Source of the DNA: a virus
Reading direction: 5' to 3' (one strand)
Virus record (IMG/VR): IMGVR_UViG_3300045825_000603
Coordinates: 1 to 46,769 of that record
Length of the DNA stretch: 46,769 nucleotides
Of this stretch, positions 1-8,838 are shown piece by piece. Within the stretch, counting starts at the first letter, position 1. Each line of letters opens with the position of its first letter. A program made the translations under genes and the position numbers. Below the pieces are notes generated by a model, which ran no database searches, was not told the origin of the DNA, and saw only the letters and a list, made by a program, of their open reading frames with translations.

Positions 1-1367
1 ATACTCTCTACAGTATCACCAGAATGTTTATCGTCACGTAGTTTTGAAAAACGAGGATGTAATAAACTATAACCATCCTCTGTAACACTCAATCCTGAAC
101 ATGTAACCTCAACATATGTACCTAAAAGTGAGTCACGATTATCCCAGATGTATTTACGCATATCATCCGTGATTCCACCAGGATCAGTTTGAAGCAATCC
201 ACAATCTGATTCAGTTATTAATGAACCAAGTGTATTTTCGATTCGTGTGCCTGGTTTACCTTGGTTGAACCCAATAATTTTCAGATCAACTGAAAACTCA
301 ATCTTCAATTTGATCTGATCATTTGGTTTACCGTCTTTCCATAAGCATGACAATCCTTTGAGAATTGTTCCTTCCTCACCTGCAGCTAATTTTTCTTTGA
401 AATCCATCATTGCTTCTTCATATGAATAAACACGTCTTGATGCAATTAGACGAATCTTATCTGTGGTTAATCCTGCAAGAAAAAATTCTAATTCCTCAAG
501 TCGTTTTTCATATGGACGTACACTTTTTGTTTCCATATACTCATCGATTGTTATCATATCCCAAACAGTTAGTACAATCTTTTTAGTTGCTTCTTCAGCT
601 GTCATATCATGTTCATCAAAGAAATCTGATCTCTCTTTTGAAACATCTCTCCCATCAGCTATTTTTTTATTAATACTAACAACACTTGCAATAATGCCAT
701 TAGATATATATCTAGGAATTCCATCAATTGTTAATTCTCCATTAAGGACAAAATTATCCTCTACATCGTTGAAGATAGAATCAAAATGACCATTCAGATA
801 GGTTATCTCACCTCCACGACTCTCAAGCGTAACCTCACTGGTAACGATTGTATTTGCATAACGACCATCCATTTTAACCTGAGACACGACACCACGTTTA
901 TCTTTGAATAATGCTTGTGCTTTTTTCTTATTGAACGCAATAGCACCCATATATGGTGTAGATTCAATATGTTTTTTCCATACCTTGTTAACGGTTGATT
1001 CGTTCAATCCAACTTTCAAATCTTTTCCTATAATGCGTTCTATAACGATTGCATCATTAGGCATTACATTTTCAAGAATAGATTTCAAGAAATCGATTGC
1101 ATTTTGACCTGTGACCTCACGTGTTGATAAGCGTGATAAATTTGTGACGGCACTTTCCAATGGTGTATATAATGTTTCCGGATTGAATGAGTGCAATGAC
1201 TCATATTGAGGAATTTTCTTGATGTAGAATTTTACACGAGGTGACAATGCAAGATAAATTACTTTTTTGAGTAACTCATCATCTTTGTATTTGTTAAGGG
1301 TTTGTTCCTTAATCTTTGTTGAATTAGTTTCATTTAATTCTTCGAAAATAGATAAAATATCTTTCAT
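1..1367 (-). CDS. 30: ATP-dependent DNA ligase, T4 gp30-like (3' end cut by window edge)
   Basis: Seals nicks in duplex DNA during phage replication and recombination through a ligase-AMP intermediate. About 455 codons are visible; T4 ligase is 487 residues, so roughly the last 30 residues are missing. The adenylation motif KMDG lies at residues 165-168, close to K159 of T4 ligase. Later nucleotidyltransferase motifs are also present (EGTILKG and the IKLKIE segment). The start is the ATG at 1367, just downstream of a strong minus-strand promoter. The N-terminal helical region before motif I has the usual length for this family. Family assignment is secure; the exact type within ATP ligases is inferred. 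Confidence 0.9.
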   Translation of the reverse strand, partial: MKDILSIFEELNETNSTKIKEQTLNKYKDDELLKKVIYLALSPRVKFYIKKIPQYESLHSFNPETLYTPLESAVTNLSRLSTREVTGQNAIDFLKSILENVMPNDAIVIERIIGKDLKVGLNESTVNKVWKKHIESTPYMGAIAFNKKKAQALFKDKRGVVSQVKMDGRYANTIVTSEVTLESRGGEITYLNGHFDSIFNDVEDNFVLNGELTIDGIPRYISNGIIASVVSINKKIADGRDVSKERSDFFDEHDMTAEEATKKIVLTVWDMITIDEYMETKSVRPYEKRLEELEFFLAGLTTDKIRLIASRRVYSYEEAMMDFKEKLAAGEEGTILKGLSCLWKDGKPNDQIKLKIEFSVDLKIIGFNQGKPGTRIENTLGSLITESDCGLLQTDPGGITDDMRKYIWDNRDSLLGTYVEVTCSGLSVTEDGYSLLHPRFSKLRDDKHSGDTVES

Positions 1368-1386
1368 TAATATTCCTTTATTTGTT

Positions 1387-1408
1387 ATTATAACATAAAT
1401 AATCTTAA
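1387..1408 (-). promoter_or_regulatory. early-type promoter for the ligase gene
   Basis: Reads TATAAT at 1392-1387 on the minus strand with TG extension, and TTAA 12 bases upstream at 1408-1405. Same pattern as about 18 other sites in the window. The divergent plus-strand gene at 1429 begins just beyond it. Confidence 0.7.
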
Positions 1409-1428
1409 ATATACATTAGGAGTTATAA

Positions 1429-1818
1429 ATGAGCTCATTTACTAACCCATTATTACTGATTGCACCTGATGATGACACTGAATGGACACTATATCAAGAA
1501 TTTGATTATTATGATGATGATGGTGTTACCTATAAGGTTCCTGCCGGATTTAAAACTGATTTTGCAAGTGTTCCAAGAATTTTGTGGAGTATTTTTCCAC
1601 CATATGGTAGATATGGAAAAGCTTCTGTGTTACATGATTATTTTTATCGAACAAACAGCGTTTCAAAGGATAAAGCGGATCTTGAATTCAAGCGTGCAAT
1701 GAGTATTCTTCATGTTCAGAAATGGAAAATTAATATTCTTTACAAAGCTGTCTGTTGGTTTGGATCAAAAGCATATAAAAAACATTCTATAACCAAAACT
1801 CAGGAAAATCCTTCCTAA
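1429..1818 (+). CDS. DUF1353 family protein
   Basis: 129 residues. The segment VPAGFKTDFASVPR (about residues 37-50) followed by a conserved HDYFYR segment is diagnostic of DUF1353, a family found in many tailed phages and some bacteria with no firm function. The start ATG has an AGGAG site just upstream. It is one of the few plus-strand genes and lies divergent to the ligase. Its 3' end overlaps the 3' end of the next minus gene by 32 bases, so the two converge with no terminator between them. Confidence 0.8.
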   Translation: MSSFTNPLLLIAPDDDTEWTLYQEFDYYDDDGVTYKVPAGFKTDFASVPRILWSIFPPYGRYGKASVLHDYFYRTNSVSKDKADLEFKRAMSILHVQKWKINILYKAVCWFGSKAYKKHSITKTQENPS

Positions 1819-2347
1819 ACTTCTGTACGTCAAATAATTCTAAAATCTGCTGATGTTGTTTAAAAATAGCAGTTGCTTTTACATCAGGTCTATTAGTTAT
1901 AATCCCCAGGTTCTCGCTATTGTTATTTGATAAAAGGAACCATACTACATTATCATTAAATGACACATCAATTATTAGTTCTGTTAACTCATATAACATG
2001 TCTTTATCAAGTGTTGTACATACATTCTGTAATACACCTTGAAGTATAGTCTCCCTATCCCTAAAATCAAGTTCCTCAAGTTTTGAGTATATGTGATAAA
2101 AGATATCTTTATTCTTCGTCTGAGTTAATGATGAGTTAGTTATATTCTTCAAATATTTCATATGATCAGAACTTCTACAAAGAGTATCAATAATCTTGAA
2201 TACAATATTAACGCATTTATCTTTTGATATTAACTGTCTACATACAAATGATATTATCTTCTCATCTGAAGGAAGCACATCAAGTTGTCTTCTAATCTCA
2301 TCTTCTGATAACATACCATAATCAATAGTTTTTAGGTTTGTAGACAT
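1787..2347 (-). CDS. hypothetical protein
   Basis: 186 residues with no family I recognise. The sequence is mainly helical and rich in Leu, Ile and Asp, without membrane segments or signal peptide. An AGGAAA site precedes the ATG. The start overlaps the 3' end of the upstream membrane-protein gene by 16 bases, so it is the last gene of the PhoH operon. Confidence 0.6.
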   Translation of the reverse strand: MSTNLKTIDYGMLSEDEIRRQLDVLPSDEKIISFVCRQLISKDKCVNIVFKIIDTLCRSSDHMKYLKNITNSSLTQTKNKDIFYHIYSKLEELDFRDRETILQGVLQNVCTTLDKDMLYELTELIIDVSFNDNVVWFLLSNNNSENLGIITNRPDVKATAIFKQHQQILELFDVQKFRKDFPEFWL

Positions 2348-2598
2348 TCTTTATCTTTCCTGGAGTGTGACGTGAAGATTTTAAAATCAATATCCCAAAA
2401 TAGATATGTTGTAATCAGTTGTGCAAAGAATATTATAATCCATATGTTATTATCACTTTTAGGAAAATAATGAACCACAACTAATATAAAAGGAATATAA
2501 ATTTGACCTTTTAGGTAATATATGACTCGTGGATACCTACAAAATAGGTATTTAATTGGAGACCAAAGTCTCCATAGAATGTTATGTGTTCTTTTCAT
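2332..2598 (-). CDS. small membrane protein
   Basis: 88 residues with two likely membrane segments (about 32-45 and 51-70) and basic residues near the N-terminus. Function unknown. Its ATG overlaps the PhoH stop codon as TAATG, which suggests translational coupling to that gene. Confidence 0.6.
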   Translation of the reverse strand: MKRTHNILWRLWSPIKYLFCRYPRVIYYLKGQIYIPFILVVVHYFPKSDNNIWIIIFFAQLITTYLFWDIDFKIFTSHSRKDKECLQT

Positions 2599-4037
2599 TA
2601 TCGGTCAAATACTTCATCAGCCCATTCGGCTATCTTGCTTCTGATAACATTTCGTAGATTTACCCCCGCAATTCTTACATCGCTAGGGTTATTTTCTCCA
2701 CATTTTGACATCATAAACGCCAACCCATTATTGTGTTTATTCAAGTACGGGTTATCAATTTGTCTCAATGATCCTGCAACAATTACACGACTGTCCTCGC
2801 CAACACGTGAGATAATTGTTCTGATGTCCGCCGCTGTAAAGTTTTGTGCTTCATCGAGAATAACAATTGAACCTTTGCTAAATGTTGACCCACGCAAGTG
2901 ACCTACATATCCGTATTCAATGTTATAATCTTTTTTGAATTTTTCCATTGCTTCTGCAATTTCATCTTTAGTCAATTTTTTTGATGACTTTGAAGTAACG
3001 ATATTTTCAATCGTGTTTTCCATAGGTGCAAGGTAACCGGCCATCTTGTCCATAAGATCACCTGGTAAGAATCCTAATTCATCAGATTTGTCACCTGAGA
3101 TAATTGTTTTACGGATATAGATAATTTTGTGATATTTTGCTTTGTATTTTTTATACAAGTATGTTGCACCAGATAATGTAATATAATTCTTACCTGTACC
3201 TGCAGGACCTTCGATTACAATGATATCTTGTGATTCATCCATCATTAATGTACTAAGAACCTTTTGTTCAACATTTCGTGGTTTTGCATCTTGTTTCATT
3301 AGTTCTTTTTCGTCAATTGTCTGCCATATTGTGCTTGCTTTTACAAAGAAATATTTTCGTCCTGATGTATCATTACTAATCATCATGCTACATACATGTC
3401 TTTCAAGGTCATTGCCCGTACAATTTTTGTATAAAAGTTTCATCTCTTCATCAAGAAGGCATGTTTCTTCAATATCCACATCACATGTAATATTTGCATC
3501 AAATGATAAACTATATCCGGCAATATCATTTTTTAGGAACGGTTGACATTTTAAGTGATTAAGTAATGCACTTGATCGAAATGCAATATCATTAGATAAA
3601 AGAATTACATCAGGATATTCCGTCTCAAGACGTTTTGCAGTTTCAATAATCAATCTGTCATTATATATAGAACCACTTGTAGTTTCTTTATCGGTCTCAT
3701 ATTTGTTTAAAGATACGAGGTGAATATAAACATCACCTAACTGAATATAAACTCTTTTTGCATAGTTACCGATTTCATCGATTCCTTGATCTGCATCTGC
3801 CTCGCTGAGCATTCTATTGAACGCTCTTGCCTCAAAGTTAATTGTATCAAAACCTGATTTTTTTGAATCCAACTCGTTCATAACGGTCTCAGGGATTACA
3901 ATCAGGTTGTTTCCACCTTGTGCAAGCGTTATCACATTTTGATGATTATCTAATATGATATTTGTGTCTATAAAGTAAACCTTATCAAAAGATGAAATAG
4001 GTTTTTTGATATTTTCTTTTACAGTTTCTTTTTGCAA
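2598..4037 (-). CDS. phoH: PIN domain-PhoH family ATPase
   Basis: 479 residues in the PIN-PhoH arrangement: an N-terminal PIN-type RNase domain (FIDTNIILD at residues 22-30 with acidic site residues, later NDIAFRSS) and a C-terminal PhoH P-loop domain. Walker A is GPAGTGKN at about 277-284 and Walker B is VILDEAQNF at about 390-398. PIN-PhoH proteins are linked to ATP-dependent RNA unwinding and cleavage in bacteria; the phage role is unproven. The last Walker A residue is Asn instead of the usual Thr or Ser, which normally contacts Mg. A TATAAATA late promoter lies 26 bases upstream of the start. Confidence 0.88.
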   Translation of the reverse strand: MQKETVKENIKKPISSFDKVYFIDTNIILDNHQNVITLAQGGNNLIVIPETVMNELDSKKSGFDTINFEARAFNRMLSEADADQGIDEIGNYAKRVYIQLGDVYIHLVSLNKYETDKETTSGSIYNDRLIIETAKRLETEYPDVILLSNDIAFRSSALLNHLKCQPFLKNDIAGYSLSFDANITCDVDIEETCLLDEEMKLLYKNCTGNDLERHVCSMMISNDTSGRKYFFVKASTIWQTIDEKELMKQDAKPRNVEQKVLSTLMMDESQDIIVIEGPAGTGKNYITLSGATYLYKKYKAKYHKIIYIRKTIISGDKSDELGFLPGDLMDKMAGYLAPMENTIENIVTSKSSKKLTKDEIAEAMEKFKKDYNIEYGYVGHLRGSTFSKGSIVILDEAQNFTAADIRTIISRVGEDSRVIVAGSLRQIDNPYLNKHNNGLAFMMSKCGENNPSDVRIAGVNLRNVIRSKIAEWADEVFDR

Positions 4038-4062
4038 AATAAGCCTTTGTTTGAATATATTT

Positions 4063-4070
4063 TATTTATA
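4063..4070 (-). promoter_or_regulatory. T4-type late promoter for PhoH
   Basis: TATAAATA on the minus strand, 26 bases before the PhoH start at 4037. It exactly matches the T4 late promoter element. Confidence 0.6.
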
Positions 4071-4088
4071 TCCGGCTATCCTGAGTGT

Positions 4089-5030
4089 TTACATATCAAT
4101 ATGATCAGTTATAGAACAAACCAATTCACGGGTTTTATCAACTGATAAAAAGATTCGAAATCTATCACCATTGTTGACCTTCATACTTTTGAGAACTGAT
4201 GCACGTATCTCTAGTTCAACTGAATGTAACATTACAATTGTTCCAAGTGCATCTTTTTCAGAAATTCCTTTCGTAAGTTCACGTTCACAGAACAGATTTA
4301 ACATCTCTGTCTTAAACATACTATTTTGCCCATTTAAGAAAGTTTTAACATTACGAGCAATATCTTTTACATCGTTTCCAGCTTGTTTATAGATAAACGC
4401 TTTAATGTCATCATATGTAATCTGCTCGTTAAATCGGGTATAGAACTCATAAAATCGTGAACCAATGCTCTCACCAATCTTACCACGAATAATAGTAAGT
4501 GCGTATGGATTTTCCTTCCCGCCTTTAAGAACCTTCAATAGATCAGAAAGCTTTTCCCATGCACGTGGTGTTGGGAATTTTGAATCTTGAACCTCTTCGC
4601 TAACAAAATTCAATTTATCAGGATTGTTCGATACGAAAGATATTACTGCTTTATGTAATCCTTTATCACCTGCCCATTTTACCCATGATCGTGCATCAGA
4701 TTGTACATCAATTGTCAAGAATCGGTCAAGTAGTGCGGGATCGAGTGCATCTACTTGATAATTACCATCTGCAGGATTCACACATGCCATAACAAGTGCA
4801 GGTTTACCTCTAAAATAAGGTAGTGAATGTTGATGAATTTCCTTCTCAAGAACAAGTTGCAACGCTGATTGTTTAACATCTAGAGGAGCACGATTTAACT
4901 CGTCTAATAACAATGATGTATGCTTACCCTTCGCCCAATATACCTGGGTGTTTAGTTTACTTAATAAACTATGCTCTGTATCGTAAAAATCATTATAGAG
5001 TTTTTGAAGCTCGTCTCTTTTAATATTCAT
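4089..5030 (-). CDS. MoxR-type AAA+ ATPase, C-terminal half (Walker B part)
   Basis: 313 residues from the preferred start. It contains Walker B LLLDELNRA (about 40-48), sensor 1 in ACVNPADG (about 82-89), the arginine-finger segment DPALLDRF (97-104) and the C-terminal lid, all typical of MoxR ATPases. It has no Walker A. The missing N-terminal part with Walker A is a separate gene at 8828-9187, about 3.8 kb upstream in the direction of transcription. An in-frame ATG at 5057 exists but overlaps the promoter -10 box, whereas the ATG at 5030 has an AAGGA site at proper spacing. The two halves probably assemble in trans and work with the VWA protein at 10266-11522. Confidence 0.85.
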   Translation of the reverse strand: MNIKRDELQKLYNDFYDTEHSLLSKLNTQVYWAKGKHTSLLLDELNRAPLDVKQSALQLVLEKEIHQHSLPYFRGKPALVMACVNPADGNYQVDALDPALLDRFLTIDVQSDARSWVKWAGDKGLHKAVISFVSNNPDKLNFVSEEVQDSKFPTPRAWEKLSDLLKVLKGGKENPYALTIIRGKIGESIGSRFYEFYTRFNEQITYDDIKAFIYKQAGNDVKDIARNVKTFLNGQNSMFKTEMLNLFCERELTKGISEKDALGTIVMLHSVELEIRASVLKSMKVNNGDRFRIFLSVDKTRELVCSITDHIDM

Positions 5031-5055
5031 ATCTATCCTTGAATTCATTTTATAC

Positions 5056-5088
5056 ATTATATCATTGTTATGTTTAATTTCTGCTTAA
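5056..5088 (-). promoter_or_regulatory. early-type promoter for the AAA+ C-terminal half
   Basis: TATAAT at 5061-5056, TTAA at 5077-5074 and a second TTAA at 5088-5085, phased 11 bases apart. It places transcription start near 5049 and so supports the start codon at 5030. Confidence 0.7.
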
Positions 5089-5115
5089 ATATTTCATTAA
5101 AAACTTAAGCAGTGA

Positions 5116-5859
5116 TTACTCACTGCTTCCAGGTACATTGCTTGTATCACATACTCGTTTAAAATCACGCGCTTTACGTTCTTTTGCCATTTCTGTAGTT
5201 ACAACTGTAATATCTTTTTCCATTATTGATATTTTTGGTGCCCTTGAAATAACAGGCTCAAGTGCCATCAAATCTTTTAACGCTTGTGTTGCTTTTAATG
5301 GTACATATTCATCTTCCGTAGTAGGTGCATTACGTTTTGGACGTTTTGTACGACCTTCCATCTGTTTCTTGTTGGTTACCAGTGTTGGAGAAATGTAAAA
5401 ATCTACTGGGATTAAATCACGTGCATCTTGAATAAGTTCAAGTGATTGCTCAGATAACTTTTCATCTTCAGGTTTAATCATGATATTTTTAATTGTACCA
5501 TTTACCATAGTATCACGGGAAGTGTCAATACTTAAAATTTCTGCATATGAAATATCACCGTAGACTCTAGCACCTTCGTGAATATATACCTCATTTGCTT
5601 GGATGTTTCCAAGTATAACACCATACACATGTAATGTATCAGTTAAGATATCACTACGAATGTCACCTGTTTTTTCAAGCACAAGTTGTGGGCAGGTAAT
5701 TTTATCTGAATATATGTTACCTGCAACAAATAATAAATCAATTGTTTCCAATTGTCCGGTAATAGTCGTACCCATTGATATGACTGTTGCTTTTGTTGTT
5801 TCTTTTTTCACGAAAAGGTCAACAATTGCGCTGACCATTCCTAATGCGTAATTAAACAT
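5116..5859 (-). CDS. bactofilin-domain protein
   Basis: 247 residues. Residues about 24-125 form a repeated short-strand pattern with regularly spaced Gly, Ile and Val (for example GTTITGQLETIDLLFVAG, YGVILGNIQANEVYI, ARVYGDISYAEIL), as in the right-handed beta-solenoid of bactofilins (CcmA/BacA family). Bactofilins polymerise without nucleotide and position cell-wall enzymes. The first 16 residues are hydrophobic or amphipathic, as in membrane-binding bactofilins. The C-terminal 100 residues are polar and unique. The start overlaps the end of the upstream transglycosylase gene by 8 bases, so the two are likely translated together. A bactofilin in a phage is unusual. Confidence 0.78.
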   Translation of the reverse strand: MFNYALGMVSAIVDLFVKKETTKATVISMGTTITGQLETIDLLFVAGNIYSDKITCPQLVLEKTGDIRSDILTDTLHVYGVILGNIQANEVYIHEGARVYGDISYAEILSIDTSRDTMVNGTIKNIMIKPEDEKLSEQSLELIQDARDLIPVDFYISPTLVTNKKQMEGRTKRPKRNAPTTEDEYVPLKATQALKDLMALEPVISRAPKISIMEKDITVVTTEMAKERKARDFKRVCDTSNVPGSSE

Positions 5860-6559
5860 TCCATTCCTTTGTGCGAATATCGTAAGCCTTTTTTAGGACC
5901 AATGACGCTTGTCGTCTGCCCAACTCGCAGTCGCTTTTATACATTGCAAGCGCTTTAAACGTAGATCTTCCTTCACCATACTTGTTAAGAATATATCCGC
6001 ATGCTTCAATATTCTTTGATGGAATCAATAAGTCATTTCTACAAGTCACAATCCCCTCACGTTTTAATTCATCTAACCATGTAACAACACTGACACCAGT
6101 TACACCAACAACGTCGATATGTTTTGATGATGCTGCTTTATGTTCAACTTTTGTGTTGAATGTACACTCTGAGTCAACTAAACTAGTAAGTACGTTCCAT
6201 TTTACTGTCTCGTATTTACTTGAAGTTTTTATAATTGCCTCAGCTAGGTGATGAGCTTCGTTATCAGATACTTTGCTATTTTGATGATGGATATAATCTG
6301 TGATCTTATCCTCAATAACTGAGACACGCTTTAATTTTGCGTCTTTCTCTTTAAGTTCTTTTTCAACTTGCTCTAATTTTTGTGCCTTTTCTAAAGCACT
6401 ATTTTGAAATTCTTTACTCTGGTTAATAATATCGTTACTCTTATAGTCGAAGTACATTTTAGTACCAAACATAGATCCAATCAAGATCGACACAAGGATG
6501 ATTATTAACAATTTCAAATTCTTGATTGTTTTTGATAGCTTCACAAATGGATTATCCAA
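5852..6559 (-). CDS. membrane-anchored lytic transglycosylase-like protein (SLT fold)
   Basis: 235 residues starting with TTG, supported by an AGGAG site 7 bases upstream. Layout: short cytoplasmic tail, one membrane segment (about 17-35), a charged coiled coil (about 45-82), then an SLT-like domain (about 100-230). In SLT enzymes a catalytic Glu sits in an ESxFN motif; here SECTFN places it at E131. The later GVTGVSVVT and ALAMYKSD segments match the usual G-rich turn and the A-x-Y motif. The catalytic domain would face the periplasm and cleave glycan strands. It is followed directly by the bactofilin gene, which echoes bacterial bactofilin and wall-hydrolase pairs. Confidence 0.7.
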   Translation of the reverse strand: MDNPFVKLSKTIKNLKLLIIILVSILIGSMFGTKMYFDYKSNDIINQSKEFQNSALEKAQKLEQVEKELKEKDAKLKRVSVIEDKITDYIHHQNSKVSDNEAHHLAEAIIKTSSKYETVKWNVLTSLVDSECTFNTKVEHKAASSKHIDVVGVTGVSVVTWLDELKREGIVTCRNDLLIPSKNIEACGYILNKYGEGRSTFKALAMYKSDCELGRRQASLVLKKAYDIRTKEWNV

Positions 6560-6695
6560 TTTGGGCTCCTTTTTTTAATTTCGTTCATGAAGGAATAAAT
6601 TCCATCACTTATCTACTTTCTTTGAAAGTTGCTTCAATCGAGTTAATCTTATGTTATTTTTTCATAAACACAAAATTTTCGTTATACGATTAAAA

Positions 6696-7226
6696 TTAAG
6701 TTCTTTTGATAAGTTCCAATATGTCGCTAGGCAACGTATCTGATACCAGCAAATCGGTATGTTCAATCGAGTATTCGTTTAACAAATCTCTTATTGACAA
6801 ATCAATGAGAACCGCCTCTGCCTCGGATTGGGTTCGTCCGTACTCCTGGTATGGATGATTTTCCAAATCACGAGTGACAAAAATATTTATATTTTCGTAT
6901 GCATTAAAAGTACTTACTACTAAGTCTTTAAATGTTTTCTCGTCGTAAGGTTCGCCTGGAACAAAGTAATGTAAACTCAATGGTAATGGTGAATCTGTTA
7001 TTACATAATCCAATTTATCCCTGAGTTTCCATATCTTGTGGTGTTGAGAACTAAAAACGTGTAACTGATTTTTTAATTGAAAGAACGATTCGGAATATAC
7101 TAAATCTTTTGCATATTCCGTAATCAATTCTACTTTATATCCTTTTGTTTTCATCAGATGAAACAAACCAGCTGCAGTGGTACTTTTACCTGTGCCCGGA
7201 CCACCAAATAAATTTATTACAACCAA
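6696..7226 (-). CDS. P-loop kinase, AAA_28/NadR-kinase-like
   Basis: 176 residues with Walker A GGPGTGKST at about 8-16, a strand ending DYVITDSP (Walker B-like) and a lid-like NHPYQEYGRTQSEAEA segment. This layout fits the AAA_28 group, which includes the ribosylnicotinamide kinase domain of NadR and related small-molecule kinases. The substrate cannot be decided from sequence. An NAD kinase (12572-13348) nearby makes a role in NAD salvage possible. The start follows the DUF3310 gene stop directly. Confidence 0.65.
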   Translation of the reverse strand: MVVINLFGGPGTGKSTTAAGLFHLMKTKGYKVELITEYAKDLVYSESFFQLKNQLHVFSSQHHKIWKLRDKLDYVITDSPLPLSLHYFVPGEPYDEKTFKDLVVSTFNAYENINIFVTRDLENHPYQEYGRTQSEAEAVLIDLSIRDLLNEYSIEHTDLLVSDTLPSDILELIKRT

Positions 7227-7508
7227 TTATCTTGCCTCCAAACTTGCTTTAAATATTTCATCAGGTGTAGGAACACGATTTTTTCGTTCCCGCTCAATTC
7301 GTTTTAATTCACGATCAGCAAAAAAGATTATCTTATGTAAATCACGCTCATAACTTGAGTGATGTTCTTCACCTGCACGAAATATAGCTTTGAAAATATT
7401 TCCTTGCGAGAAATTCATTCCTTTAAGCTCTATTATATCTTGTAGATCCTTCATTCCTTCAGGTATTTTGTAGTAGTCTGTTGAACCACCATTGTTAATT
7501 CCTGACAT
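7227..7508 (-). CDS. DUF3310-like protein (nucleotide kinase-like)
   Basis: 93 residues. The pattern YYKIPEGMKDLQDIIELKG, then FSQGNIFKAIFRAG and the DLHKIIFFADREL helix match the DUF3310 family found in many phages, which includes T7 gp1.7. Phage members have been described as nucleotide kinases or dNTP-related factors. The AAAGGA site before the ATG and an early promoter immediately upstream make this the first gene of its operon. Confidence 0.7.
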   Translation of the reverse strand: MSGINNGGSTDYYKIPEGMKDLQDIIELKGMNFSQGNIFKAIFRAGEEHHSSYERDLHKIIFFADRELKRIERERKNRVPTPDEIFKASLEAR

Positions 7509-7536
7509 TATTATCCTTTATATATGTTGAACAATC

Positions 7537-7569
7537 ATTATAACATACATTAGATTAAATTGAGATTAA
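7537..7569 (-). promoter_or_regulatory. early-type promoter for the DUF3310 gene
   Basis: TATAAT at 7542-7537 with TG extension, TTAA at 7558-7555 and TTAA at 7569-7566. The distal TTAA overlaps the 3' end of the upstream gene. Confidence 0.7.
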
Positions 7570-7868
7570 TCCTTTGTATTAAGAATAAGGAAATCATTAA
7601 ATCTACCTAATCTTTCTCTTTTGTCTGCTTTGGCATATAAAATATCTTGAAGATTCACATTATGAAAATTTGCCATTGCTTCGAGAACCTCAAGGACATC
7701 AGCATATTCATTAGGATCAGCGAAATCAGAATCTTTTATCTCATTAACTTCCTCAAGAAGTTTTAAGTAAAGAAATTTCTCTTTACTATCGTAATCTAAG
7801 GTAGAACTATCAATCAATTCATCCTTGGGAATTATATCCTTATACTTGTCACGAATTAGTTTTAGCAT
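7566..7868 (-). CDS. NTP pyrophosphohydrolase-like protein (COG4997/MazG-related)
   Basis: 100 residues. KLIRDKYKDIIP at the N-terminus, LKLLEEVNEIKDSDF in the middle (the metal-binding EExxE pattern), EYADVLEVLEAMANF (the second ExxD-type helix) and KRERLGRFNDFLIL at the end match COG4997 house-cleaning pyrophosphohydrolases. These all-alpha enzymes hydrolyse NTPs to NMP and PPi. A longer open frame reaches 8024, but it lies inside the upstream gene. The ATG at 7868 has an AAAGG site and starts exactly at the conserved KLIRDK motif. Confidence 0.75.
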   Translation of the reverse strand: MLKLIRDKYKDIIPKDELIDSSTLDYDSKEKFLYLKLLEEVNEIKDSDFADPNEYADVLEVLEAMANFHNVNLQDILYAKADKRERLGRFNDFLILNTKD

Positions 7869-8838
7869 TTTTCGCCTTTGCATCAAGGTAATCTTGTCTG
7901 AAGTTGATTTTAGGAGTACCTTGTTCTTTGTACCAACCATCAAACCCGCCATATCTATTAGGTTGAATAACTTCATTGTATAATCTCTCGATATTATTCC
8001 AATCCTCATCAGAGTAATTCTCAAACATATCTGTATCTGATAATTCTGACAAACTTATTTGTTTTTTATTATTCAGTACAGTGATACGATATGATTTTGT
8101 AAGTGTCCATACCGTAGGAATATCACTTCCGTACCACCAATGTAAAAGAGATGGACACTCACGAGTTTCACCGTATGTTCGTTCGTCTGATTGGAAATCA
8201 TAATTAGAATATTGTACTGATTCAGTAGCAGTTTTAACATCATCAAGATAAACATATTTTGTAGATGTCCCTTTTGAATTTGTTACAGTCATTGAACCTA
8301 AGTACAAGAAATATTTACCATTCTTTGCATCTTTATAGACACGACTAGGAATCTGATCTTTTGTAGATATTTTTGATGCTTTTAACGCAGTTTCTTTCTT
8401 GTTCTTTGCTTTATCTTGTTTATCATGATCTTTGATTAATGCATTGTATTCATCAAGCGATACAATATCACGACTTTTTGTAACAATAAATTCTTGGTCA
8501 AATACACCATTAGTAATTACGCTATACTTCGCAATTTCCATAAAACGACTCATAGATATCTCAAATGATTTTTTGAACGCAGGATGCATGATTAACATGT
8601 TTTCCGAATTTGATGCATTACGTGACCAACGACCATTAACACCCGCAAGTTTAAATCCACTCATAAATTTGTTTTCAACAATCAGTGGTTTCTTTGCATT
8701 AGAAGACCATGATGTCCACGAGTTTTTTGAGTTAAGATCAGTTATTTTGCCTTTGGTTTCATAATATGTCATATAACATAAATCGCCACTGATACCAACA
8801 ACTAATTCCTTAGGAACAATTCTTTCATCAACTTGCAT
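7849..8838 (-). CDS. hypothetical protein between the AAA+ halves
   Basis: 329 residues that I do not recognise. It has no membrane segment. The middle (about 139-150) is a Lys-rich linker, and the C-terminal half has Trp- and Tyr-rich segments (LHWWYGSDIP, GGFDGWYKEQGTP). The start overlaps the 3' end of the Walker A gene (8828-9187) by 11 bases, so it is co-translated with it and may be part of the MoxR-VWA assembly. Confidence 0.6.
   Translation of the reverse strand: MQVDERIVPKELVVGISGDLCYMTYYETKGKITDLNSKNSWTSWSSNAKKPLIVENKFMSGFKLAGVNGRWSRNASNSENMLIMHPAFKKSFEISMSRFMEIAKYSVITNGVFDQEFIVTKSRDIVSLDEYNALIKDHDKQDKAKNKKETALKASKISTKDQIPSRVYKDAKNGKYFLYLGSMTVTNSKGTSTKYVYLDDVKTATESVQYSNYDFQSDERTYGETRECPSLLHWWYGSDIPTVWTLTKSYRITVLNNKKQISLSELSDTDMFENYSDEDWNNIERLYNEVIQPNRYGGFDGWYKEQGTPKINFRQDYLDAKAKNAKTNS

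Noticed and set aside
6560-6695. Possible gene or RNA in the 136-base gap before the transglycosylase
   Set aside because: All frames are closed within a few codons, no strong hairpin is present and only a poor TATAAC-type promoter match can be seen.
7868-8024. N-terminal extension of the COG4997 protein
   Set aside because: The extra 52 codons lie inside the upstream gene in another frame, while the ATG at 7868 has a good ribosome site and starts at the conserved KLIRDK motif.
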